Below are positions 12,954 to 23,137 of a stretch of 64,000 bases of DNA, piece by piece. The first letter of the stretch is position 1; each line of letters opens with the position of its first letter. The notes under the pieces are model-generated. The model was not told the DNA's origin. It saw only the letters and a program-made list of their open reading frames with translations, and made no database searches. Source of the DNA: Spinacia oleracea. Lineage: Eukaryota > Streptophyta > Magnoliopsida > Caryophyllales > Amaranthaceae. The position numbers were made by a program, and so were the translations under genes. Location of the stretch: positions 84,209,810 to 84,273,809 of the forward strand of contig NC_079489.1 of the NCBI RefSeq assembly GCF_020520425.1. The letters run 5' to 3'.

Positions 12954-14387
12954 TGAAGGAAATAATGCCCTTGGTCCAAGTATGCATTCTATGTTAAGTC
13001 TAATAAATGCGGTTCAGTATTAATTAACACGTTAATAATTCAGTGAGATCAAGTGAGTTGAATGCCTAGCTAGAGGCCGCTTCAGTTCAAGTGGAATTAA
13101 TTATATTAATCCACAGCTTACTCTTGACTGAACCCGTAGGGTCACACAAATAGTACGTAAACGGATCAAGTATTTAATGGCATTAAATACTCTATCTATG
13201 GATATTCGGAATCGACGGATCTTGGTTTCAGTGGGAGCTGAGATCGTCACAAGCAAGAAATGAATACTCCGGAAACGATGATATTGCCGGAAACGGAAAT
13301 ATGGATCGTATCGGAAATATAAATATTATCCAAGTCGTAGATGTTGCCGGAAACGGTAACATGGTACGTATCGGAAAATATTATCGGAAATGGAAATATT
13401 GCCGGAATCGGAAATATTGCCGGAAACGGAAATATTGTCAGAATCGGAAATATTATCGGAATCAGAAAATAAATCCGGAAACGGAAATATTAAATATTTG
13501 TTCGAAACGGAAATTGATTCCGGAATCGGAAATATTAAATATTGTTCGTATCGGAAATGAATTCCGGAATCGGGAATTTAATCGGAAGCGTATCGTACGA
13601 ATAATCATCGGACGAGGCCTGCCGGACGAGGGCCCAGCACGAAGCCAGGCCATCGCCCAGCAAGCCAAGCGCGCCACACGAACAGCCAAGGCCACGCCAG
13701 GCCCAGCGCAAGGCCAGGCCCAGCAGGCCATGGCAGCGCGCGCAGCGTGCGCAGCGATGGGCTGCGAGCTGTGATGCTGCTCGCGTGGGCTTGCGGCTCG
13801 CGTGGGCCGAGCGGCCGTGTGGGATGTGCGCGGGCATGGCCTGCACGCTTGCGGGTCATGCTCGTGTAGAGTTTGTGTTCACATACGAAACCTAAAGAGT
13901 ATAGGTTTTGTTTAATGATTAAAATTCCTAATCCTAAAAGATAAATTAATTAAATAAGAATTCTACTAGGATTCTAATTTAATTAATTCGTATCCTAGTA
14001 GGATTCGATTACTTATTCCATGGTCTATAAATATGAGTTAAGGGCTCATAATTTACATAGAGTATTCAAGTATTCAAAGCGATTTTTGAGAGCAAAAATT
14101 CAGTCATATAATTGCCTACAATAGCCGAAAATTCTAAGTACCTTAAGGGCGATCCTAGTTGGTCAAGCTTAAGGCGGATCCGGACGTGCTGTGGACTATC
14201 TACGGAGGGACGACACTTGGAGTCCTAAAGACTTGTTCTTGTTCAGTTCGGGCGCAGCTAGGGAGGGCACGCAACAAAGTGTATGCATCTAAACTATGCT
14301 AAATGATTATGTGTAAATAATATGCTTTCCTGGCTTTATGGTTTTTCCGCATGATTTATGTTTTGTCATATGAATTATAACCTAACA
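12954..14387 (+). repeat. copia-C 3' LTR
   Basis: 1434 bp, nearly identical to the 5' LTR. The main difference is a few short insertions in the GC-rich part (around 13690-13750), plus scattered substitutions. It is followed by the target duplication CACGC. The close match of the two LTRs implies a fairly recent insertion. Confidence 0.9.
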
Positions 14388-15236
14388 CACGCTGGTGCGC
14401 GTGCCTGCCTAGGCCCAGCCGCAGCCGCAGCTGGCCAAAGGCCCAGCTTGTTGCAGCCATGCCTTGGCGGGTTGTTGCTTTCTTGGCGGGCTGCTTCGCT
14501 GTTGCTGCCTTGCTTGCTACTCGCGGCCCACTGCGCTTCCAGGCCCTTCGGTTGGGCACTGGCGTTGGGCTTCGTGCTTAGCGCTATGCGCTCGGGCTTT
14601 TGCTTGTCGAGCGATGGGTCGGCTCGCTTGACGGCTTGTCGCTCGTCGAAGCTTACGATTCCGGAATCCATTTCCGTTTCGAACAAATATTTACATTTCC
14701 GTTAATATTTCCGATTCCGGAAATAATTTCCTTTTCCGACAATATTTCTGATTCTGGTAATATTTCCGTTTCCGGCAATATTTCCGATTCTGGCAATATT
14801 TCTATTTCCGATAATATTTTCCGATACGAACCATCTTTCCGTTTCCGGCAACATCTACGACTTCGATGGTATTTATATTTCCGTTTTGGCAATATCTTCA
14901 TTTCCGGAGTATTTCTTTACTTTGCCTTTTGACGATTTCAGCTCCCACTGGAACCGATATCCGTCATTTCCGAATGACCATAAATGGAGTACTTAATGAA
15001 TAATATATTCACTTAAATACTTGATCTGTTCACGTACTATTTGTGTGACCCTACGGGTTCAGTCAAGACTAAGTTGTGGATTAATATTATTAATTCCACT
15101 TGAACTGAAGCGGCCTCTAGCTAGGCATTCAGTTCACTTGATCTCACTGAATTATTAACTTGTTAATTAATACTTAACCGCATTTATTAGACTTAGCATT
15201 AAATGTATACTTGGACCAAGGGCATTATTTCCTTCA
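14388..15236 (-). repeat. copia-B 3' LTR, proximal part
   Basis: The reverse complement starts TGAAGGAAATAATGCCC at 15236 and carries the CGGAAATATT-type repeats (about 14650-14920). It forms an immediate inverted repeat with the copia-C 3' LTR. It continues at 4136-3546 on the far side of copia-C. Confidence 0.88.
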
Positions 15237-15251
15237 GTCTCCCACTTGTCC
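15237..15251 (-). promoter_or_regulatory. Polypurine tract of copia-B
   Basis: On the minus strand this reads GGACAAGTGGGAGAC directly before the 3' LTR, identical to the copia-C tract. Confidence 0.78.
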
Positions 15252-15676
15252 TTAGTGACAAGTGCGCATTTCCTAATTCCTTTGTCGCTTGATGCCTGCT
15301 CATGAACATAAGGTAAGAGTTGTCATCCATATTATGTCCAGAGGTATTTCTCGGTTTCAGAGTTCAACTGATCAAATAAACAAATAATCATAGCCTATGA
15401 TTCATCTGAGCACGGCCATGCATTTTTCAGTTTCTAGCTCTCTGAGTGGCCTTGTACAACTTTCGGCGTCTCATCCCGATTTATGGGAGGACAATCCCAA
15501 TCTTGTGATCTTGAGGTTAGACTTCGTTTGATAGGTGATTACTTGACCGTTGCCGTTATAGTCTCCTTTTACGGTGCGACGGTTGACAACGTCAAAGTAA
15601 CCAGTTCTCAAACAAGTAATCTCAAATCACTCAGGTATTGAGGATTAGTGTCTAATAATGTAATGAAATTTACTTA

Positions 15677-16068
15677 GGGTAAGTTGTTATTTACCACCTA
15701 AAACAATTGATAAATTTTTTTTTACCACCTAAAAAAATAAAAATTGTATTTTACCACCGAAAAATAAAATGTAAATTGTTTTTTACCACCTCTTAACCGG
15801 AAATATGGATGGAAACGTTATGCGATCCCATTTCAACGACTATATTTTTTATTTCCTTCTTTTCTCCCACGATTTTCATGTATATAAGCTACAATTTCTC
15901 CTTACTTTTCATTAATTCACATAACATTTTCATCAATTTTGTATTTAAGAGGTGGTAAAAGACAATTTTTATTTTATTTTTAGGTGGTAAAAAACAATTT
16001 TTATTTTTTTAGGTGGTAAGAAACAATTTGTCAATTTTTTTAGGTGGTAAAAAACAATTTAACCTACA
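15677..16068. mobile_element. MITE in copia-B 3' untranslated region
   Basis: A 392-bp insert whose two ends are long imperfect inverted repeats containing TTTTTACCACCT / AGGTGGTAAAAA several times. The undisturbed sequence is seen in copia-C near 12500-12525 (inverted). Comparison shows the insert sits at a TA between TTTACT and TGACAG, with TA on both sides, as in Stowaway/mariner-type MITEs. It has no coding capacity. Confidence 0.8.
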
Positions 16069-16489
16069 TATGACAGATTTTCATCTCTTACAGTAAAGTT
16101 TCATAGGTCTTTCCGATACTAATCTTCTCAAGTAAGTATCTATGCAAATGATTGCGACATTGCCATGTCAACATAGTTCAAGAAACAGAACTACTAGTCA
16201 TCTTGCACTCTAGTCGTCTAGCGTTTTCTATGCGTCCACCTTTATAGAAAACTTCCGACCAGGGACCATTTTCAACTTTTGACATTCAAGTTCACTTGAT
16301 AGACATTTCTTAGTCACAGGACTGGTCCTTACAGTCTATCTTGAATATATTGTCAAATTGATAGGAATCATCATTTAATAAACCACAAAATTAAATGGAA
16401 AAATTAATTTCTATTCATTTATATGAATGGTTAACCAAAACGTTTTACAAAGTATACTCTAAAACTTTAAAACATTCATTAAGGACATC

Positions 16490-19400
16490 AAAGCCATTCT
16501 CCAACATGCTTGATTCCCATAGCTGCGTGTGAGTTTGTGCTTTGCTTGCGGTAGAGGTTTAGTCAATGGATCTGAGATGTTGTCGTCAGTTCCAATCTTG
16601 CTTATCTCGACTTATTTTCTTTCCACGAACTCTCGTAGAAGGTGAAATCTACGAAGTACATGCTTGACTCTCTGGTGGTGTCTAGGCTCCTTTGCCTGTG
16701 CAATAGCTCCGTTATTGTCACAATATAGAGCTATTGGTCCTTTAATGGAGGGGACTACACCAAGTTCACCTATGAACTTCCTTAGCCAAATAGCTTCATT
16801 TGCTGCTTCATGTGCAGCAATGTACTCCGCTTCAGTTGTAGAATCTGCAATGGTGCTCTGTTTAACACTTTTCCAGCTTACTGCACCTCTGTTGAGGCAG
16901 AAGACAAACCCAGACTATGATCTGAAATCATCTTTGTCGGTTTGGAAACTTGCGTCCGTATAGCCTTTAACAATTAATTCATCATCTCCACCATAGACCA
17001 GAAAATCATCTTTATGCCTTTTCAGGTACTTCAGAATATTCTTCGCAGCAGTTCAATGTGCCTCTCCAGGGTCTGGCTGGTATCTGCTCATAGCACTGAG
17101 TGCGTACGCAACATCCGGGCGTGTACATATCATAGCATACATTATTGAACCAATCAATTATGCATATGGAATCCCACTCATTTGTCTACGCTCATCCAGT
17201 GTTTTTGGGCACTAAGTCTTGCTTAGAGTCATTCTATGAGACATGGGTAGGTAGCCTCGCTTGGAGTCAGCCATATTGAACCTTTCAAGCACCTTATTGA
17301 TATAAGTGCTTTGACTAAGTCCAATCATCCTTTTAGATCTATTTCTGTAGATCTTGATGCCCAGTATGTACTGTGCTTCTCCTAGATCCTTCGTCGAAAA
17401 ACATTTCCCAAGCCAAATCTTGACAGAGTTCAACATAGGAATGTCATTTCAGATAAGTAATATGTCGTCGACATATAACACTAGAAAAGCAGTTTTGCTC
17501 CCACTGGCCTTCTTGTATACACAAGATTCGTCTGCGTTCTTGACGAAGCCAAAGTCACTGACTGCTTCATCAAAACGTATATTTCATTTCCTTGATGCTT
17601 GCTTCAATCCATAGATGGACTTCTTAAGCTTGCATACCTTTTTAGCATTCTTTGGATCCTCAAAACCCTCAGGTTGTGTCATAAACACAGTTTCTGTTAA
17701 AACGCCGTTTAAGAAAGCGGTTTTGACATCCATCTGCCATATTTCGTAATCGTAATATGCAGCGATTGCTAACATTATCCGAATAGACTTTAGCATTGCA
17801 ACTGGTGGAAAGGTTTCATCATAATCCACACCGTGGACTTGCCTGTATCCTTTTGCAACCAATCAAGCTTTGAAAACTTCCAGTTTCCCATCCTTGTCCT
17901 TTTTCAGTTTGAAAACCCATTTGCTTCCAATGGCTTGGTAACCATCTGGCAAATCGACCACATCCCAAACTTGGTTTTCAGACATGGAGTCTAATTCAGA
18001 TTGCATGGCTTCTTGCCATTGCTCGGAGCTAGGGCTCGTCATATCTTGTTTGTAAGTCGCAGGTTCATCGCTTTCCAGCAATAGAATTTCATGGCTCTCA
18101 TTCGTCAAAATACCTATGTATCTTTCCGGTTGAGACCTATATCTCTACGATCTACGCGGGGTTACATTTCTAGTTGGTTCTTGATTCTCACTATATACTT
18201 CTAAAGATCTCTGATTTTCAACCTGAATGTCATCTTGAGCATTCTCTAGTGTTTGTTGTTCGAATCGTATTTCTTCGAGGTCTACTTTTCTCCCACTTGT
18301 CATTTTGGAAATGTGATCTCTTTCAAAAAGATATCATCTCGAGCAACAAACACCTTGTTCTCAGATGTATTGTAGAAGTAATACCCCTTTGTTTCCTTTG
18401 GGTAGCCCACAAGGATACATTTGTAAGATTTCGGTTGAAGTTTGTCTGAAATTAATCTTTTGACGTATACTTCACAACACCAAATCTTAAGTAAAGACAC
18501 ATTTGGAGGCTTTCCAAACCATAACTCATATGGAGTCTTTTCGACAGCTTTAGACGAAGCTCTATTCAGTGTGAGTGCAGCTGTGTTTAGTGCATGTCCC
18601 CAAAATTCTATTGGAAGTGCGGCCTAACCCATAATTGATCGAACCATGTCTAGAAAGGTCATGTTTCTCCGTTCTGGCACACCGTTCCATTGAGGTGTAG
18701 GTGTCAATTATGACAAGATTCCACATTTTTTCAGATGGTCATTAAATTCATAGCTCAGATATTCACCGCCTCCATAAGACCGCAGTGCTTTAATCTTCTT
18801 GCGTAATTGATTCTCTACTTCACTCTAAAATTCCTTGAATTTGTCAAAAGATTCAGACTTATGCTTCATTAGGTAGACATAACCATACCTACTGAAGTCA
18901 TCAATGAAAGTGATAAAGTAGCTGAAACCACCTCTAGCATTTGAACTCATTGGTCCACATACATCTGTATGGATTAAACCCAATAGATCAGTTGCTCTTT
19001 CTCCAACTTTAGAAAAAAGTTGCTTTGTCATTTTGCCAAGTAAGCATATTCGCATTTACCATAATCCTCTAAGTCAAATGGTTCTAGAATTCTTTCCTTT
19101 TGAAGTCTTTCTATGCGCTTTATGTTGATATGGCCTAGTCGACAATGCCACAGATATGTGAGATCTGAATCATTCTTTTTGGCCTTTTTGGTATTTATGT
19201 TATAAACTTGTTTGTCGTGATCTAATATATAAAGTCCATTGACTAATTTAGCAGATCCATAAAACATCTCTTTAAAATAAAACGAGCAACTATTGTCTTT
19301 TATTAAAAAGCTAAATCCCTTAGCATCTAAGCAAGACACGGAAATGATGTTTTTAGTAGGACTTGGAACATGGAAACACTCTTCTTGTTCCAAAACCTAG

Positions 19401-19600
19401 CCCAGAGGGCAACGACAAATAATAAGTTCCTACAGCTAATGCAACAATCCTTGCTCCATTTCCCACTCGTAGGCCGACTTCACCCTTGCTTAACCTTCTA
19501 CTTCTTCTTAGTCCCTGTGAATTGGAACATAAGTGTGAACCACAACCTGTATCTAATACCCAAGAAGTTGAATTTACAAGTATACAGTCTATAACGAAAA
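16490..19600 (-). pseudogene. copia-B pol: protease, integrase, RT, RNase H (broken)
   Basis: Reading on the minus strand, the protease signature VLDTGCGSHLC lies at about 19570-19520. A gag-pre-integrase block (LWHCRLGHINIKRI) is near 19150-19090. The integrase core (HTDVCGPM, FIDDFSRYGYVYLM) is at about 18990-18860 and continues to about 18300. The RT reads WVFKLKKDKDG, VAKGYRQVHGVDYDETF, QMDVKTAFLNG and the active-site box YVDDILL (about 17930-17460). RNase H reads TTEAEYIA and CDNNGAIA, down to about 16500. These make up a Ty1/copia polyprotein that replicates the element by reverse transcription and inserts it. Stop codons interrupt integrase, RT and RNase H repeatedly (for example right after YVDDILL). 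It is more complete than copia-C but dead. Confidence 0.9.
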
Positions 19601-20649
19601 TACCTGAACATGGAACGAGAGTTCGTTCTTCTGATCTTCCTTATATTTGGGACATTCTCTCTTGTAATGGCCAATTCCATCACAATAAAGACAGCTTGAT
19701 GTGGACTTGTCCTGCTTTGTCTTCTTTCTGGGAACTGACTCAGCATTGCCCTTGGACTTTCCACCTTTCTTGAAAGGTCTCCCTTTAGCCTTGAGTAAAT
19801 CCTTGGCTTCACAGTCGAGTACTATTTCAGCCTTTTTAACCAGACGAATAAACTCTTCAACTGTTTCTTCTCTTGGTTCACTCATGTAAAGTTGCTTGAA
19901 GCGACCAAACCCATTATGTGAATTGAGTAAGATTGAGATTGCCATTCTTTCGCTTATTGTTGATCCTAGTAGACTTAAGCGTTCAAATAATGAAAGCATG
20001 AAGTTCACATGAAATCTTAGTGGAACACCAACCCTTTGTTTAGAGCGAAGGACCTGAACATGTGTTTCTTGGACTTCCATCCTAAAACATCTGTTATGAG
20101 AATTAACCTTCAGGCCTTTCATTGACTGGATCAACTCATGTAGACTTAAGAGTTCAAATAATGAAAGCATGAAGTTCACATGAAATCTTAGTGGGACACC
20201 AACCCTTTGTTTAGAGGGAAGGACCTGAACATGTGTTTCTTGGACTTCCATCCTAAAACATCTGTTATGAGAATTAACCTTCAGGCCTTTCATTGACTGG
20301 ATCAACTCATGGACATTTAGGTCTCTTTCCTCTGTGTTTCCACGACAGATATCCCTCAGATTCTTGATGAGCATATAAGGTTCGTAAGATACAAACCTCT
20401 TATGCCAATCATCAGGGATGTTGTTCAGCATGAGACTCATGACCTTCTTGAGATCCGCATCCCAGACGGCATGTCTTTCAGGGTCATGTCTCTGGCATAG
20501 TATCTTGGCATGGGATTGAACAGTACATACTCAATTCCATCGAGCCTCACTACTTCAACCAGCTTAGCTTCCCATTCAAGAAAATTTGTTAGGTTCAACA
20601 TAATCATAAGTTCAGAACCCTTGATGATGTTTTGATTGTTGTTTTCCAT
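19589..20649 (-). pseudogene. copia-B gag with zinc knuckle, frameshifted
   Basis: The likely start is the ATG at 20649 (MENNNQNIIKGSE). The first frame stops at 20437, and the rest of Gag is read in another frame from about 20440 to 19589, so a frameshift separates them. The second part contains a UBN2-like capsid region (PDDWHKRFVSYEPYM) and ends with a CCHC zinc knuckle, CLYCDGIGHYKREC (CX2CX4HX4C), that would bind the genomic RNA. A 57-residue segment starting HELIQSMKGLKVNSHNR is present twice in tandem, which lengthens Gag abnormally. The protein would form the virus-like particle. This copy cannot make it. Confidence 0.85.
19970..20310 (-). repeat. 171-bp in-frame tandem duplication in copia-B gag
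   Basis: The segments 19970-20140 and 20141-20310 are near-identical (only a few substitutions). The period is 171 bp, exactly 57 codons, so the duplication keeps the reading frame. Confidence 0.9.
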
Positions 20650-20742
20650 AGTTAAAACTACAATTGCAAAGAATAAACAAATAAATAACCATTCATACTT
20701 TCTCTTAATAAATTTAAATTCTAGCATGCATGCATAATTCAA

Positions 20743-21780
20743 TATTTATCAACCATTTTATTCGAGTTTTGTGTTCCGACAGGTGTGAATAAAATGAATC
20801 AAAGATCCTTAAATCATTGAAGAATTAAGCACATTATGTATTTAGACTCAATTCTAAAATATTTTAGGTAAGCAAATCCTTTGCTAAAAGTCTAGAAACT
20901 ACTCTTGGTTGATAGGTACGTCTAAGAACTTATTAGGTAAACCTATCCCATTTGCCACGACATAAAAGGACTCCTTACTTATATCGTTGAGTTTTACCAA
21001 AACTAACATGTACTAACAATTATTTGTGTACCTTACCCCTTTAGAATCAATAATTAACACCTCGTTATGGCGAAAAACTATTACTAGATTGATGTAAAGG
21101 TTATCCAAGTAAGTGTTATTTTGGAATGACACCTTTTAACTCAATTTTTAAAGTTTGGAACTTAGGGCTCTTACTATGTTGGTTAGATTTTAACTGAACT
21201 AAAATCCTTAATTATGCAACATAATCAAGCCACAATCTCATGCATTATCAAGACATATTTAAAGCAATAAATAACTTAAAACATGCATAAGATTTAAGTG
21301 TGATCTAGTATGGCCCGACTTCATCTTGAAGCTTCAACTTCAAACTCCGTCTTGAAAATGGAATGGAAACTCCATCTTGAATTTCACCATGGGAGGCGTC
21401 ATTTTCTTCAAATAGGATATGCTATAATTAAAACTAATTACAACTATTTGATGGTATGTCGACCATATTTAAATAAAAACGTTGGTGCATAAGACCAATT
21501 TTACATTCAAATTAATGGTACGCATACCATATTTACTATCCTATTTGGGCCATACTAGTCACTTTCCACAACCTGCAAAATAGTACATTTACAATATACC
21601 ATTCATCCATTCATTTATCAATGAATGGCCCACATAGCAAGTTAGTAGAAAAATCATGCATCACATAAACATTTGCAGCAACTAATCAAAGGTTCCAACA
21701 ATCTATAAGTTATTCAACCTTATTAGTTCTAATCGAGTTGTTTTAACCTTAAAGGAATAAATACCTAATCAAGAGTTTAA
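20743..21780 (-). other. copia-B leader between truncated LTR and gag
   Basis: AT-rich sequence, homologous in inverted orientation to copia-C 7.2-8.2 kb. It directly abuts truncated LTR at 21780/21781, so the primer-binding site and the start of the leader have been deleted. There is no coding. Confidence 0.6.
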
Positions 21781-22543
21781 TGTTGCCTTGCTTGCTGCTC
21801 GCGGCCCACTGCGCTTCCAGGCCCATCGGCTGGGCACTAGCGTTAGGCTTCGTGCTTAGCGCTATGCGCTCGGCCTTTTGCTTGTCGAGCGATGGGCCGG
21901 CTCGCTTGCCGGCTTGTCGCTCGTCAAAGCTTCCGATTCGTTTTCCGATTCCGGAATCCATTTCCGTTTCGAACAAATATTTACGTTTCCGTTAATATTT
22001 ACGATTCCGGAAATAATTTCCTTTTCCGACAATATTTTTGATTCCGGTAATATTTCCGTTTCCGGCAATATTTTCGATTCCGACAATATTTCTTCCGATA
22101 ATATTATCTGATACGAACCATCTTTCCGTTTCCGGCAACATCTACGACTTCGATAGTATTTATATTTCCGTTATGAACCATACTTTCGTTTCTGGCAATA
22201 TCTTCATTTCCGGGGTATTTCTTTACTTTTGTCTTTTGACGATTTCAGCTCCCACTGGAACCGAGATCCGTCATTTCCGAATGATCATAAATGGAGTACT
22301 TAATGAATAATATATTCACTTAAATACTTGATCCGTTCACGTACTATTTGTGTGACCCTACGGGTTCAGTCAAGACTAAGTTGTGGATTAATATTATTAA
22401 TTCCACTTGAACTGAAGCGGCCTCTAGCTAGGCATTCAGTTCACTTGATCTCACTGAATTATTAACTTGTTAATTAATACTGAACCGCATTTATTAGACT
22501 TAGCATTAAATGCATACTTGAACCAAGGGCATTATTTCCTTCA
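21781..22543 (-). repeat. copia-B 5' LTR, truncated
   Basis: The reverse complement starts TGAAGGAAATAATGCCC at 22543 and runs about 763 bp, ending within the GC-rich segment. Compared with the roughly 1440-bp 3' LTR, the downstream half is missing. The right flank is the target duplication ACTCA. Confidence 0.85.
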
Positions 22544-22698
22544 ACTCAACCCTAGAGGGAGCCTTAGTATTTAAGCTTGTATTATAGCTCTTGGAGCACA
22601 TAAGAAATGAAAAGAAAATCTAGTTGAAAAGAATTGTGATTAACTTATTGTTTTTGTTCTTAATCTTGAATGCAATCTGTTTAATCATCAACTTCACA
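22544..22698 (+). mobile_element. copia-A 3' LTR, right part
   Basis: Sequence resuming after copia-B, starting with the duplicated ACTCA. It contains a CCTTAGTATTTAAGCTTGTATTATAG segment and ends near CTTCACA. It is taken as the remainder of the copia-A LTR. The exact end is uncertain by a few bases. Confidence 0.6.
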
Positions 22699-22723
22699 AA
22701 CGGGAGTTGGGTAGACTAAGACT

Positions 22724-22942
22724 GCGTTCTATTCACTTAATTTCCACTTATTTTTCCTGAACTTATCTTATCTGAACTTATCTGAACTTAACTGAACTTA
22801 TCTGAACTTATTAGAACTTATCAAAACTTACTTTAGTTATAAATTGTAATTGGTCAACCCTTATTTTTCCTGAACTTATCTTATTTGAACTTAACTGAAC
22901 TTATTTTTCCTGAAATAAGTGGAAATAAGGTGAACAGAACAG
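22724..22942. mobile_element. Fold-back MITE rich in CTGAACTTA repeats
   Basis: The left end GTTCTATTCACTTAATTTCC pairs with the reverse complement of the right end, GTTCTGTTCACCTTATTTCC. The interior is made of tandem copies of (T)CTGAACTTA(T). It is about 220 bp with no ORF. Related sequence occurs at 25020-25210. Confidence 0.7.
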
Positions 22943-23137
22943 GGGCTAAAGTTTGGTTCATTACTAGAGTCCATTTGTTCATGCATCATGTTTGTGATGA
23001 TTGTCATGATGAGCTATGGGAACCCGATGCCCCTAATCCTCTTTTAGTAGTATAGTAGTAGTTGTTGTTTAAATTATAGATTAATCTACCTTTCATCCAT
23101 TATTGAATTGTCAAGCATATAGTAAATTAGCATTGTT

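Larger units (their letters stand above)
4137..14387 (+). mobile_element. copia-C: complete plus-strand Ty1/copia element nested in copia-B LTR
   Basis: A 10.25-kb element bounded by two direct LTRs (4137-5539 and 12954-14387) that both begin TGAAGGAAATAATGCCC and end CATAACCTAACA or TATAACCTAACA. A perfect 5-bp target duplication CACGC flanks it (4132-4136 and 14388-14392). A primer-binding site follows the first LTR and a polypurine tract precedes the second. The internal region keeps only degraded copia coding sequence, so this copy was probably mobilised in trans or has decayed since. Its LTRs are the same family as those of copia-B but in the opposite orientation. Confidence 0.92.
3546..22543 (-). 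mobile_element. copia-B: minus-strand Ty1/copia element, interrupted by copia-C
   Basis: The ends are TGTTAGG at 3546 and CCTTCA at 22543, flanked by a perfect 5-bp target duplication ACTCA (3541-3545 and 22544-22548). In its own orientation it runs from a truncated 5' LTR (22543 to 21781) through gag, protease, integrase, RT and RNase H (20649 to about 16490). A polypurine tract (15251-15237) and the 3' LTR follow. The 3' LTR is split by copia-C into 15236-14388 and 4136-3546. The 5' LTR has lost its second half, the primer-binding site and part of the leader, so it cannot be copied normally. Domain order (integrase before RT) proves Ty1/copia. The lineage looks Tork/Angela-like, but I am not certain. 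Confidence 0.88.
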
